In this document: piece after piece, positions 23,648 through 36,234 of the stretch
How the letters are laid out: each line of letters opens with the position of its first letter
Numbering within the stretch: position 1 is the first letter of the stretch
From: Liolophura sinensis
Taxonomy: Eukaryota > Mollusca > Polyplacophora > Chitonida > Chitonidae
Assembly (NCBI RefSeq): GCF_032854445.1
Contig: NC_088298.1
Span: 10,653,504 to 10,717,503, forward strand
Length of the DNA stretch: 64,000 nucleotides
Direction of reading: 5' to 3'
Translations under genes and position numbers: made by a program
The notes under the pieces: generated by a model
Told to the model about the DNA's origin: nothing
The model's input: the letters and a program-made list of their open reading frames with translations, nothing else
Database searches by the model: none

Positions 23648-25980
23648 TATGTATATATACATATACTCTCAGAATGGTATATTTTACTTGTTAAATGTTG
23701 TATAGGCTTCCTGGTTTCCTGATCCCGCACGACTTAAGTACAAAACTCTGCAGTCCATCATGTTTTTGGGGGATACAGAGTATGTTTTTTTGGTTTCTTC
23801 AATTTTTTACCCGCAGGCGGGCTTGGTAGCCCGAATTGCCAGAGATAAACCAAAGATATGCTAACACCTTGGGGTACTGCGATTAGACAACGACTGATGT
23901 CTGATCTTGGGGTTAATTCTCATTGATGCTTCTTTTTGATTTTTTGAAAACATCTGCGATATAAATTAGCCGCAGTATATTGTTTTCCATGGGAAAACAG
24001 TTTATTCGCCGACGCGATGCGCACCCCCAGGGTTTTCCGCAGACGTTAAGAAGGCTATCTGTGAGCATCGCGTCTTTCTCCTTCCGACCCGGTTCCTCTT
24101 CCCGGCATGTCCGAGTCGTGGAGAGTTGCTGTTTCTCCTGGGCAGAAGGCAGCTCAGATTGTTTTCTTTGGCCGCCGCTAGGGGGACAGCCATAACATGT
24201 CTGACGCGGGGAGGCTGCGAAAATTCCCTTCACATGCTGTATGCGTTATCCGGACCATTCTAAAAATGTTTTCACGGCATTCGGAATATCTTGTGAGAGA
24301 TAGCGAAAAAATCTTTGGCATAGTGAAGAAAAAACCTAGAAATGGAATTAGCTAAGCGGACTTTAGAAACGGTGAAAACTCTAACAAGATGTGAGAATAT
24401 ATAGTAGCACCAGACTGTAAATGTGAGTAAGGCTGAACGAATCAGGACCTGGACTGCGAGGCTGGTATACTGTATCGCTGAGTAAACAAAGCCATGCCTA
24501 AACCGCCAAAATATACCCCAACACTGGGCTGTCTTGTTTAGACAATACTGAAATCATGTGTGACTTAAACACGGGGTATTTTTTTCTCATTTTCCACAAT
24601 CTCGAACCACCGCAGAGTCTCAGCCGCCGTGCGTTTGAACCTAGCCAGTAATTGGCTCTGGAATTCGCTTAGCCTACTTCTTGCATGGCGTTATAAATTC
24701 GCGCATGCTCTGTCCGCGACACTCCGCGATTTCTCACGCCATGTTGTAATGGAGGGCAGGTTAAATTGATTTCCGGTCCTCAGGGACCGTACAATTATAT
24801 CCAGAAATCGGACCGATTAGCGAGCGCTGGTGACAACCATCGCAATTTGTTCACTCTTGAAACGTCCTCCGGGTGTTTCAGTGTCCGAAATTACTCTGAG
24901 AGAGAGGTTTGGTTTTTTTTTTTTTTACGGAACGTTGGCAAACTTTTCTTAGTGTGTCTAAACCTGTGTAGCAGATAGACCTGGTTAGTGTTAAGATCAA
25001 CGGACGGCACGATATGTTTCTTAGTCGGATTAGAACCTTCGCCACATGTCACAACATTCTTAATTTACCTAGTTTTCGACGGTCCGATTTCGGTCTTGCT
25101 ATGTCCACGTTTTTCACACACCTGTGAATCGCGCTCACACACACGCTAATGACGTCTCGCCGCGAATGAGGACGATTTTCTAATGAAGCTAGCCGCGTTC
25201 TCGGTCAGCGCTAGCGTCCCACCAAACTGCCCGCAATGTTTGGCCAAGCCGTGCATAGGGGACCACCTAACTCGACATAAATATACAGACTTGTAAGGTT
25301 TATTTTTCTACTTGGAGAGCTGCGGCGAGAAGCACATGCCAAACTCTAGTATAGGCTCAGGGTTTCATTAAATCCAGCTTCCGCGCACAGGTGTGCATTC
25401 TGCGCTGCTCGCCGCCATGTTTTTCTGATAATCCCTTTTTGCCACTGTTTATTTCCCCGTGTTTTTTCCCTCTCGCGGCTAGCCTGCCTACAGAAGCATG
25501 GGGGACTACACCGCAGCCACCAACACTGATGTTTCCACTGCGTATTTCTACATGTCTGTACAGGTGAAACAAACGTGTTTTCCAAATGGACTAACATGAC
25601 TTCGGGACCATCAGTCCGTGTGTGTTATACCCCAACGGTACCTTATCCTCGCCAGATGGTCCCCGAGAGCATTCCCGGCTAGCACCCCGCTCAACAGTGG
25701 TAATCCTATAGCTCTGGTAAATACCTCCCTTGTCTATATCGCTCTACTTATGAGGAATATGCTCCAGTGTAGTGGGAGCATTGTAATAGAACGCAGGCAC
25801 AGCATCCGGTACACATTAACAGTACTTCTTTACTTATGTATAATTCAGATGAGCGTATACAGATTATAGGATTCGCACACAAAGGTAGTATATATGCCGC
25901 AATTCACCGGCTTTTAAGTTGTGGTAAAACTTTAAAATTTAATATTGCGTTCAAGTTCAACATTCCTATATCACTCATAA
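23648..25980. other. Intergenic with CpG-rich patches
   Basis: CpG-enriched patches lie at 23990-24240, 24600-24780 and 25080-25220. The second contains TATAAAT (24692-24698) in a GC-rich setting, a possible core promoter on the plus strand. The frames at 23913-24233 (minus, 106 codons) and 25346-25597 lack other support. Confidence 0.3.
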
Positions 25981-26109
25981 ACCACGAAGAGGCGTTCCAT
26001 GACATTAATCGCATGGCGCCTTTTCCAAAACAACCTAAACCATGAAGAGATGTTCCAAGTCAATAACTGCAAGACACCTTTTCCAAAACAACCTAAAACC
26101 ATGAAAGGG
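25981..26109. repeat. Tandem duplication, about 58-base unit
   Basis: Two units begin 'accacgaagaggcgttccat' (25981) and 'accatgaagagatgttccaa' (26039). Each ends with the identical 'ccttttccaaaacaacctaa'. A third unit starts at about 26098 and decays at once. Confidence 0.85.
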
Positions 26110-26344
26110 CTCTCTATCATACACGCATCAGATAACAACATTTAAGCTTCGTGTCTGATTTCATAAGGTTTGTTAAGATGTGTTCAAACTGGACTATTTG
26201 TAGTTGATGAATGCGAGACACAATTGTCTTAGCACAATCTCTGATTCAAGGTGAATTCCACGGGGTCGTGACGAAAAACCGCACCCTGTATATACGCAGA
26301 TTAAGTTTGTTGCAAAGCTGTTCTTATTGCTTGTGACATAACAT
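26110..26344. other. Spacer
   Basis: No feature recognised. Confidence 0.4.
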
Positions 26345-26464
26345 AGCTAACCTAACTGAGGTAAATTGACAAGAGGTCGTATTTCACTGGTTGCGTGTCA
26401 ACATTTGCCAATCATCACACTGCCGTCGCTGCTCTGCTTTTACGCTCTATGATGTAAGTCTTTT
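26345..26464 (+). repeat. R1 dispersed repeat, copy 3 (right half)
   Basis: Begins 'agctaacctaactgaggtaa' and continues 'ttgacaagaggtcgtatttc' and 'gccgtcgctgctctgctttt'. The left half of R1 is missing. Confidence 0.78.
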
Positions 26465-26531
26465 AATATATGACCATTTTCACCTGCCGTTAAGGTTTGT
26501 TTTAAACTTAACAAATATAGTTAACTATCAG

Positions 26532-26776
26532 AATATAAAATTAATATTTTACTGCCTCTAACTCTCGAACAATTACGTTCTATTTATTCAAATACAGAAA
26601 CATTCGAAGACAGTATTAAAGAAGTATTAAATAACTCCGGCTTAATATATTTACCTATGAGATACAAAATTAGTATGTTTTCTCAAAAACCTTATCCCAT
26701 TATCTCTAATATTGTGGGTCTAATTGATTTAGGTGATGTTATATTCATTGCTGACATACACAGTCACTGTTATCAG
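26532..26776 (+). CDS. Exon-like open segment, family unknown
   Basis: A frame of 107 codons (26525-26845) is open after TAA at 26522-26524. An acceptor-like 'aactatcag' (26531) and a donor-like 'TATCAG|gttttc' (GT 26777-26778) bound the part that looks like protein: SIYSNTETFEDSIKEVLNNS and then MRYKISMFSQKPYPIISN. Codons strongly prefer A or T in third position. The product is unrecognised. It could be one exon of a larger gene, a remnant of an AT-rich foreign or selfish gene, or chance. No start codon context is evident. Confidence 0.27.
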
Positions 26777-26845
26777 GTTTTCGCATTTTTTCTACGGTTT
26801 GTTTTCAATTCAACTGTCACGCATGCCCAGTCGTCTGTAAATTGA

Positions 26846-28496
26846 CAGCCTCATCGGGTACCTGGCACTTTCCCTACCACATTAAGCCACGTACCTGGGC
26901 GAGGTTAAAGGTCAAATCTGACAGTCAGTCTTCAGGCAGGTTAACTATTTTGAGCAGGTGGTGAGTCCATTCATGCCCAAGTGTTTCGTGAATCTTCCGT
27001 TAGTTTAGGGTTTCTTTTTATTTAATGCAAGACGAAAGCTTCGAGAAGCTTATGTTGTCACCTTGTACAGCTGCTAGATTTTAAATAATGTTTTTTCCCT
27101 CCTGTAGAAACTTTCATCTTTTCAGTTATATTATGTATTGATATTATATATCGTCATATAACTGAAAACGTGCTAACTACGACGTTAAAACCAAAGCACC
27201 CATAGATACATACAAATATTTTGAACTGGCTTCTAGAACTGAAAGTGTAGGGTGGAACAGATGAACAAAGCAAGACTACACAACCTCAGAAAACCATGAT
27301 CACGTGCCACAACTCATTACAAGAGCAACTCATCACATAGTGGTTAAAACACAGAAAGTTATGTTCAACAGTTGTGGAAATCTACAAAGAAATTTAAACG
27401 TTCACTTCGTACACTACAGTAGGTCAACCATAAAGTAATCAATTTAATAAAACTGCGTTATGTTAAATAGTCACACGAATCGACAAAGACATTTTAGACG
27501 GACTTTTAAAATCACAAATTGTTTTAGCATCTTTGTTCGATCCAAGAACAAATTTTAGTCTACTCAACGCCAAGAGTTGGATTTGAACTGTGTGCCTCTT
27601 CGGTCACAATGTGCATGCTACCAGTAAACTCTACAGCGTTTTTATTTTATCCTTAAAGACAAAGGTAATGTGCATTGGACGGTATTCCTTTAGGGGGCCA
27701 CAGATTTAAGCTAAACCAATGATACACGTGTTTACATTGTAACAATTGACAGTTTTTTGTACCGCTTGTCTCTTTCACACTTCATCAGCCAATTGTTATT
27801 CTCTTTATACCTCCAAACGCGAGAGAATGTCTTTTTTTCTTCTTTATTCCCTAATTTGGTCGCATTGGGGCATGAATGGACTCACTCATTAAATATTGCC
27901 TGGAGTGACAGGATGTCTTACGTCGCTAACGTGATTGTCCCCACTTCAAGGGCAGAATATAGAACAAGAGCATTAAAAAGCGAGGAATGCCTTCGGGCGG
28001 AAGAATTCTTAGATTCTATTTAGGAAGGAAGTGGCGTCACTATGTAGGCGATGGAGGTAGTATGACGAACATTGGCGAACAACTCTCTCATTCCACCTAT
28101 CTTAAATCTGTCAGACTGAAGAACAATTATGTTAAAATTTAGTAAAAAAAGAAATTATGCTCTTATGATGTTCACATATAGTTGTCAGATATTTTTTTTT
28201 CAGGACGAGAACCGAAAGCTATTTTTACATGTTTGTCAATCATTCTTGTTGAAAAATAACTAAAGGTTGTGTTATTTTGGAGGGTAAAAAGTAGCTGGAT
28301 CGAATTTTAACAAAACTTCGTATTTATATCAAAGTTTATTTAGTATCTTTCTATCTCTTAAAATAACCGTTGTTAGCCGAGACGATATCATATACGAAAA
28401 GTAATTTAAGTAATTTAGTAATTAATAAAAGTAAGTTTTGTTAACGTGGATCCCTCCAACTATAACATGTCTAAACAAAACAGGGTGGTCTTGTAC
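26846..28496. other. Intergenic, nothing recognised
   Basis: An 88-codon plus frame (27757-28023) lacks support. The tRNA B-box-like 'gttggatttgaact' near 27575 has no matching A box. Confidence 0.35.
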
Positions 28497-28775
28497 ATAT
28501 TGTCCTACCTGCAAGACATCCAATAAATAACTACTCTGCCACATATAAAGCATTTTCATCTCAACAGAACAGAATAAAGCATACTATACATTGTATCTAA
28601 ACAGAACAGAATACTCTGGTACATGTTGTGCTGCCTACAACACACCCGAAAAATAATATAATATAGTCTTCTAATACTCTGCTACATTTAAAGTATTTCA
28701 TCTCAACAGAATAGAAATTTTCATCTCAACAGAACAGATTCACCATTTTCATCTCAGAAGAATAGTTCAAATGGT
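28497..28775. repeat. Degenerate tandem duplication
   Basis: Two related segments, about 28497-28600 and 28625-28735, share 'tcctacctgcaagacatcc'/'gctgcctacaacacaccc', 'actctgccacatataaagca'/'actctgctacatttaaagta' and 'ttttcatctcaacagaaca'. The last word recurs four times. Confidence 0.6.
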
Positions 28776-28897
28776 CTTCTGTCTTAATTAACAAACCACA
28801 ATACAGTCTGTTAAATATATTCTTTTAACTATACAGTACATACAGGTATAGGCCACTCTGATTTCCTTACACATAAAACTGACATCAAATTCCAGAG

Positions 28898-29125
28898 AAT
28901 GGCATTCACTGCATATTATTTTTACCTAGTTCTGACTAAGCCATGTTGCTATGGGGCGTGTAAATTTTTATGCATTTACATGAACAGTTAGAATAAAACC
29001 GTGACAGAGGTAAACCGACAAGAGGCCGTATTTCACCGTTAAGTATTACCATTTGCCAGCTATCACACTGGTCGTCGCTGCACTGGTCTTTCATTCTCCA
29101 TGCTGTACGTCTTTAATTATATTTA
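28898..29125 (+). repeat. R1 dispersed repeat, copy 4, full length
   Basis: Contains the whole R1 order: 'tttttacctagttctgac', 'gaacagttagaataaaac', 'gacaagaggccgtatttcac', 'tgccagctatcacactg' and 'gctgtacgtctttaattat'. A good reference copy on the plus strand. Confidence 0.85.
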
Positions 29126-30350
29126 ACAACAATTACATAAATAAATAAATAAACAGGGTTGGAGTTTGGGTGTTGAAATGGTTGACGCCATGGTTTGGGC
29201 AATTCCGTAGGGTTATGTCCCTGGCTATTAGTCTTAAGTGGTACACAGGCACTTATACCGTTATCTCAATGACGTTTCTGTCAAGTGGAAGAGAGAAGGG
29301 AACACTGGTGAATTGTGCCAGCAAACTGATCTTCCCCTTGGGTCATAAAAGTAAGATGGACTTCCTGCTGATCTGATACCCACCCTAGTTCGCCTAAGTT
29401 TCCCCGTACCCCTCTGCTGTATATTAGCCTATTATTACTCCAATGTTCGACCTTTTCGGGTGGTGTCATGCTGTGTATGTTAGCCATTATCTTACTTCCA
29501 AACATATAGGAAATCTATTGCTTATACTTTCGCCAAAACTATTGATAAGAGCATTTTTATATTTCAAAAAAGAATTATTCGGCTGCAACAGGAACAGGAG
29601 CCTATTCCATAAAGCCAGTTTTCACTTGAATCTTTGAACTTTGTTTTAACTCTGTTTTTATTTGTGTTTTCTTATTTGTGGACTTTATCGGAGTAGAAAT
29701 TGGATGTAAGGCATAGCAAGATGTTTAAGTTACAATTTCAACTTTTTTGGTCATAAACTCAGCATTACACTGAATTTAAAATTTTAATTTTTTGTCCAAA
29801 ATCGCTTTGTGGAATTTGCCCTAGACAAACAAGTTGCCTTCTAAGAACAAAAATATATGCGTTTTCAAAGTATTTTAAATGCTGGACAACTCCATTCATC
29901 GTGATAGTTTTATTTCCTAAATAGTACTTGTCTGTCATTATTAGAAACTTACGCATTATAGTCTAATAAACCATACAAACAAATTAATGTTCTTCTTGTC
30001 CAGATGTTTTGAAGACTTAGATCGGAATGAGATGTGGACAAGTTGGAATCATGCGACTGAGTATGGTACAAGCGCGAACAAGCTATACAAGCTAACTAAT
30101 TTTAGAAAGGGAACCGGCCTATGTAATTGCACGATAACGTGTGCACCAATTTCCCTCAGTGATAGCAATATCAGTGTGTCAGTCGGTTTTTGACAGACTG
30201 CGCTACCATCCCAAGGGCCCCAAGGTGACACTGTGGAGCAGGCTGGCTTCGTCAGTAACTGCCGAATGAAGATAGCCAAGGCTGCAATTCTCTTACCATG
30301 GAGACGTGTCTTATATCCACGCCTAGTGGATCCGGAAACAACGCTTTACT
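29126..30350. other. Intergenic, open frames without support
   Basis: Frames of 60-76 codons on both strands have no splice or start evidence. An RFX-like half-palindrome ('ttaccatggagacg') near 30294 lies just upstream of the TATA at 30371. Confidence 0.3.
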
Positions 30351-30370
30351 AAGGGCCACTCGAACACTCG

Positions 30371-30378
30371 TATAAATA
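30371..30378 (+). promoter_or_regulatory. TATA box candidate
   Basis: TATAAATA followed by GC-rich 'gccccgga', a good core-promoter match. An X-box-like element lies about 75 bases upstream. The first ATG (about 30402) opens only 30 codons. Its downstream exon is not identified; the exon at 32288 is one possibility. Confidence 0.35.
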
Positions 30379-30404
30379 GCCCCGGATCGAGGAGAGCTCT
30401 TATG

Positions 30405-30954
30405 AAGTTAAAGAACGCAGACGGAACCGTTAGAGAGGGAAAGAGAATAAAACTGACAAAAAGCTTGGCTGCTGCTGATACAGACCTAGGCTGAGGGGAA
30501 TCGGCTGGTGTACAGATTCTGATAGGAGAACATAAATTCGATAACTAACTGCCAGAAATATTTTCCTGTCCCTGACGGACATGACACTAGAATCTTACAT
30601 ATAAACACACTCCGGCTTAATTGATGGCTAATCTTGTCTTAAAGGCAATAATTTTCCAAGGGGTTGGCATTTTTTTCTGTTTATTTTTTTTTATTCACAT
30701 AACCGGAAATTCTTGAATGCGTTGTCTGTAAATTCTTAAGTGGTGTACTGACCAGGTCGTTACTTCTCTTATGTAATGAGACGATAACTGACATATATTT
30801 TGACATGAGGTACATAACTTTCTTGGAAAATTGTGTCACCTTAGTGTTATATGCGATAATAATATCAGCTAACTGATGAGTGTTATGAGAATATGCCTTT
30901 GACACTGAAAATGACTCAATAGAATTTATTCTTATCAATAAGTCTTCATAAGTC
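30405..30954. other. Spacer or putative intron
   Basis: The 85-codon minus frame (30681-30938) is not supported. Confidence 0.3.
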
Positions 30955-31170
30955 TAATAAATTGCAATCAACAGCATTGCATTTTTTTTTACCTAAGTCA
31001 TGGTGCTGAGGGGCGTGCAATTTGCTACTATTTAAAAGCTTACATGAATAAAAGAATAAAAACATTAACTAAGGTAAATTTCACGGGATACGTGTGACCA
31101 TTATACCAGCTAGCACACTGTCGTCTCTGCTATGGTTTTACTCTCTGTGCTGTACGTCTTTAATTATATT
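30955..31170 (+). repeat. R1 dispersed repeat, copy 5
   Basis: Full length with a conserved left end 'taataaattgcaatcaac' and right end 'gctgtacgtctttaattata'. A short deletion removes part of the 'gacaagagg' region. Confidence 0.82.
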
Positions 31171-32287
31171 CCTAATTATTAAATCACGTCAGTCTCGGCC
31201 TCGTCACTACCAGACACCTTGTGTCCTCCCGCCAACAATATGCGCTTCGTGTTTTGACTTCGGTTTTGAGCTTGAAGTACTAAATGAAATGTCGGTATAA
31301 GTGCTCATAATGCTCTGACGGACAGGAAATTGTTGTTATTATTACAGCGTATAGTTGTGAATCCGTTTGAAATTATCTTCAGGAAACAGAGCAACTATAC
31401 AGAATATGAAAAACTTCTGTGTTTATCACCCAAATCAGTGTTTTCCGCGGGTCCAATTTCAACAGGCAAACATAAGCTTGAGTCAGAGACGAAAATCAGG
31501 CTTGGCTATATATAGTAATAATAGAACTTCAGAACAGAGTTTCATGACCATATTTGGAAGAAATGAATTTTTTTCTCATAAAAAGGCCGTTTCGGAGAAA
31601 TCCAGATTGGATACCTATAATAATTATGATTTGTTGAAAAAAAGGTGTAATACCTAGAAATAAATCTGTAATAATTTACACATTCTGACTTAAAAGATTA
31701 GTGTTAAGGCAAACGCACATGCCAGAGTTCATAATCGAACTACTTACATCCTATTGTGTCTTGTTTTTTCGACAATGGAGTTAATACTAATTTGTATACA
31801 AAATGAATTTGTTCAAAATAAAAACTCGGGACAACCTGAAACTCATTTAAATAATACCACACCTGCAATTCTAATGAATGTTTCCAAGCCACTTAACAAA
31901 AACAAGATAAAATAATAAAAACACAAAACTGTTTCATTAAATTGCCACTTTTGTGTTTAATTTCAATCACGCAATAAATGCTTTGTGGGCAGCTAGGCGA
32001 TGTTGTCTTTTTTTCCTAGCTTCAAGAATTTTACATCTTTAAATGTTTTGCGGCGTGAAAAACTTAATTAAAAATGCTTCGGCGGTTGCTAAAATTCCGA
32101 CTGCTGGTCCCCACCCCTCCTGCTATATATATTGACAGAGGTCAACCTTGAGGTAATGGCCGACCTGCGTCGTAAGCCCTTTGTAAGCCTCTCTCAGCCA
32201 AAGCGGCTTTTGTCAATTAACAAGTGATGATGGGTGGAAAATAAACAGTTGGCCGTAAACAGTGTGTTTAACAAGTCCCTCTCTTAG
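31171..32287. other. Intergenic or intronic, nothing firm
   Basis: A 96-codon plus frame (31367-31657) lacks supporting signals. Otherwise AT-rich and featureless. Confidence 0.3.
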
Positions 32288-32574
32288 CAGGGCTGCAGGT
32301 TTGTACCACATGTGGAGGGTATTTCTACATGCAAGCCTACAGAGGCCTCCTTACGGGCCCCAAATCGCAACCAGGGGGGTGGGTAGAAGGGGGGCTTAGA
32401 TACCCCTTCCACCACCTCGGCCGAGAAGGAGGGCAGTTTTACCGCGAGTCCTTGTTCAACCGTACCCCAGTGGCGGCTTTTGGAGACTCCCAGGTGCCTG
32501 CCCGTCTTCCCGAAGAGGCCCAGCGTCCAGGGCCGTATCACATCAAAGACATTTCACAGGGAAAACAAAACTAG
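32288..32574 (+). CDS. Probable terminal exon, proline/glycine-rich
   Basis: A NAGNAG-type acceptor (ccctctcttagcag, ending 32287 or 32290) opens a GC-rich frame that runs to TAG (32572-32574). About 94 residues are encoded. They include GGWVEGGLRYPFHHLGREGG and near the end RPGPYHIKDIS. The latter resembles the Pro-Gly repeats of sperm-tail/ciliary microtubule-associated proteins (SHIPPO/STPG type), but only one repeat-like unit is visible, so this is an inference. GC content and CpG contrast sharply with both flanks. No upstream exon is confidently identified, and no AATAAA lies close behind the stop. Confidence 0.4.
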
Positions 32575-33301
32575 CGGTGTTTGCACTGGGATATAGCCCT
32601 TGCCGATCTAGGCGTACCCTCGCACGCACCTCTAGACACAGTCACTAATTGTAAAATGTGAGGAACAGCGAAAGCTTAATCACCTACCTTGTCTTTTCTA
32701 GATGCCTCCGTGTCACAATGTCTGCAACGGGGACCGGGCGGTTCTGATTCCCTCTCAAGCGACGTTCCACCGACGACGTCCACAGCAAAACGTCCAATTT
32801 GGACGTGACTGGTTTTCGCCAAGGTACATAAATGACGAGAAGAAGACACGCTTCGCAGATAAGCGACGGTTCTTTGTCGTCGTAGCCATTAATGCCCACG
32901 TCAGATGTTCTTCGTAGTAACAATGATAGGTAAGTTCGTCACTGCAAAGTCATGCAGGATTCTATCGTCTCAGTTCCCAATGGCTAAATAATACAAATCC
33001 ATTCTTCACAAGAAGACAAGAAACTCCTGATATGTCTTAACGAAGGAGGGTAGTAATGCACCGCTTTGTTCTTCAGGTGGTGACACTGACGCTCCGTAAA
33101 GTTCTTCATCGACTAACAATTGCATGCTAGAATGTATTGCTTGACATGTGTACGAAATGAAACATCCCATCCTATGCTGCCACTGGTAAACGGATACGTT
33201 CATGAATGGCAGGATAGTTATAGTCTTCAAACGATAGAAGTATACTGGTATATGAATATAGGTGAGTGACGTTATATCGTGACAATCGCTTTGTTGAAAC
33301 A
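32575..33301. other. Spacer with a possible small exon
   Basis: At 32702-32821 a tract bounded by 'tcttttctag' and 'CCAAG|gtacat' is GC-richer and open (MPPCHNVCNGDR...), a possible exon. The evidence is only those two weak sites. Nothing else is recognised. Confidence 0.2.
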
Positions 33302-33504
33302 GGTCTTCAGGTCTTAACCTATAGGTTGAGTTCTTCAGATTTTAACCTGTAGGCTGAGTTCTTCAGGTTTTAACCTGTGGGCTGAGTTCTGCGGATTTTA
33401 ACCTGTAGGCTGAGTTCTTCGGGTTTTTAACCTGTTGGCTTAGTTCTTCAGGTTTGAACCTGTAGGCTTAGTTCTTCTGGTTTTAACCTGTAGGCTAGTT
33501 CTTC
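33302..33504. repeat. Minisatellite, about seven 28-base units
   Basis: Units of roughly 28 bases containing 'gttcttcaggttttaacc' and 'tgtaggctga' are repeated with substitutions in every unit and one-base indels in the last three. The array stands in plain intergenic DNA. Confidence 0.95.
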
Positions 33505-34433
33505 ACGCAATGGAATGAGCACGCGTCAGATAATGGTAATGGTATTCTTTGCAACACTAACAGTATATTATAGCAATCGTCATATAAGGATGTTGTCTTC
33601 AGGTAATTACACTTTCACTTTTCACGTTAGAATATGAACAGTTGTCACATGCTGAATTTAATCATTCTTCATCTTGTGACATTATTAGTCGTCTTCATAC
33701 ATACACACACAAGTAAGGTTTTTTTTTTACCTTCAACCGTCGCCATGAGAATCGCACTTTCTCTTTCGTCATCCGCATAAAACTCTACTTTGATCCGCCG
33801 CAGCTTACACACCTGTTGGTGGAATCAAAACACCACTTGCTTACACAACACCTGTTGGTTCAAAAATGGCGGAGAGGGATTCTTCGTATCTCTCCTGTAC
33901 TTAGTAGCACATTTCCTTGGTACTCCCGCACTCTGTATCAATTAAGGATGGTATAATCCCGACAAAAGCGCACACCCGCATCCCACTCATGTCAGAGCGT
34001 GTTGTATCCCCTGAGATGCTGTGCTCGACATTAATCCCCGACATGGGGATTATCCCATGTTTTGGCATTCGGAGAATGTGTCTAATAGTCCAAGGAGCAC
34101 GGTGAAACCCTTAAGAACGAGACAACCAATCTATCTTCCACCAGCTGTTCTGTGGACTCGGAGGTAAAGTACCCTTTATGATTAAATAAGAAATAAGACT
34201 AAGCCAGTGAACGCACCCTGATACCTTCACCTGTCCAGACCGCGGCAAAACAAGTCACGCAAGGTGCGGTATCCGATAAGGATATAGCTAATACTTAGTG
34301 GGGTAGAACCTCAAAGTATTTCACGCAGACACCTGCTTCAGTATTGTTTTCTCCTGTCCCATTTCTTTGTTTCGTTCTCGAATCTAACATGAATTGCACT
34401 GTATCCAAGTCCTGGTATCTTGTATCCATTGAA
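33505..34433. other. Intergenic
   Basis: The word 'acacctgttggt' occurs twice near 33810-33860. No gene is supported. Confidence 0.35.
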
Positions 34434-34488
34434 GTGGTCGGTCCATCGCAGTTGTCGGTCCATCGCAGTGGTCGGTCTATCGCAGTAG
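34434..34488. repeat. Short tandem repeat, three units of about 18 bases
   Basis: 'gtggtcggtccatcgca' occurs three times with one-base variants. Confidence 0.9.
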
Positions 34489-36096
34489 TTAACATGAAAA
34501 TATGATCTCTTTTGTAATTCTTGTTACACCTTTGAAAGACAACATGTGCTCTGTTAGTTCATGATGAAACTTAAGCTCATACGGCCAGAATTTCACCCGA
34601 CTGAATACCTGTTATTTTGCTTCAACCATGTTGAGATATCAGACATGGTGTCCAATAAACTTGTAGCAAGATTCTATCGCCCTTCACCGCAAATCGCTGA
34701 ACGGGAGTTACCTGTGTCCTTTCTTTGAACCTTCGCAGGTAAACACAAATGGTTATCCTGAGAATGAAGGCGCCACTTGACAGCAGAAAATCTCAAAGTA
34801 TCACATGGTCACATTATTTACCTGTTCGCATGAACGTGTCTCAGGTGACAGGGGTAAAATAATACCATGGAAACACCAGCCAATACATATGTATTATCGA
34901 AGAACTGCCCGGACCACTCGTCCAATCCATGGATAGCAAACAGTCTGTTAATGTCGATGTATTTGCACGTATCCCCATGAAAGATCTACCATGTATTCCT
35001 GAAGATTCCGTTTAACCCAAAGTCAGTCAGTCAGTCAGTCAAAACTCCCTGTCAAGAACACAGTTAATGTATAGTTCGCAACAACAACTACACTGCAAGG
35101 TGGATGTTCGATAGTTACTGAGCAATAATTATCTTCACACGATATTTCAGTCATGTGGCATGTGACAGGACCGATGACCACTGCAGGTACGCCCACTGGG
35201 CATTACGTCCATGTACAATCCAATAATAGTATCACAGGATATCATACCCAGCATATCGTATCAATGTCATCGCCATTGGTAACGATATCACTATATCAAT
35301 GGTAATGCCAAGTAACATTATTCTGGAGTCATTATCATGGTGTCAGATTTATACCTTTACTAATGTCGCTTTGTTTATGAAATCCTGGCAATCCTTTACA
35401 ACACTCTAACATGTTAGTTAGATTGTCCAGGTGACTGGACAATCATTAAATATTTGAGATAACCATCTATATGCCTAGCAAAGAGTAAATCCTTGTAAGC
35501 TTGAGACTCTAAGCTTGAGACTGGTGGAAAGAATTCCAGGCAATCTGGATAGACGTTCAACCATCCATTCAGTTATTTTTCACTGCATGATGCCTGACGG
35601 TCACGAAATCCGCAATCAAGAAACGGTAATCCAAACTTTAAATTGTTTTGGTAACGTTGAATCAAGTCTGGAATGAACCAAAGCTCACAAGAGCTATTTC
35701 AGAAAAACACCTAAATGTCCGTATCATGCGCACAATGCACTACGTACGTTGTAAATACTGTAGCTATTACAGTATTTTCTGGTATCCCTCAACACTACTC
35801 ACTCAAAAGTTCACAAATGATCAATTATTGATCAACCAAAAATCAATTTTGTTGACAATTTATGAATAGTATTCAATAAACTAGCACTCCAGCGACGAAG
35901 AATGCAAGCTGTTAAAGTCTGTACAATCCGGGTTCACTCCGATGCTTTTAAAACACACGTGCGAGAAACTAAAGTCCAGCATCTTTCTATGCAGAAATAT
36001 GTCAGGGTATCTGACAAATTCCAGGCACAGTTTGTTAACAGCGTTTCACATAAATATCTCTTGAAGAATTAGCAGTTTTGGTATTTCTTAGAAATC
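34489..36096. other. Intergenic, small simple repeats
   Basis: A (cagt)5 run lies at about 35021-35041 and a 15-base direct duplication 'taagcttgagact' at about 35498-35523. No gene is supported. Confidence 0.4.
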
Positions 36097-36234
36097 TCAT
36101 TCTTTCTTCCAGACTGCTTGTGCTAGTCCAGTGGTAAAACCTCCCCATGAAGTTGTACACAGACGTACATGCCATGACGAGGACTGCATGATGATGTCTT
36201 GTCGTCCTGAATAAGACCCATCTCGTGTGAAGTC
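36097..36234 (-). CDS. Possible terminal exon, 45 codons
   Basis: On the minus strand a very good acceptor with a long pyrimidine tract (ctctctctgttgcttctacag, AG at 36236-36235) opens a frame starting DFTRDGSYSGRQDIIMQSSS and stopping at TGA (complement of 36097-36099). A second frame from the same acceptor is also open for 36 codons, and a third for 67, so the true phase cannot be fixed. It may be the last exon of a minus-strand gene beginning near 39848. No AATAAA is obvious downstream. Confidence 0.32.
   Translation of the reverse strand, partial: DFTRDGSYSGRQDIIMQSSSWHVRLCTTSWGGFTTGLAQAVWKKE

Noticed and set aside
27560-27635. tRNA-like segment
   Set aside because: Only a loose B-box resemblance; no acceptor-stem pairing or A box.
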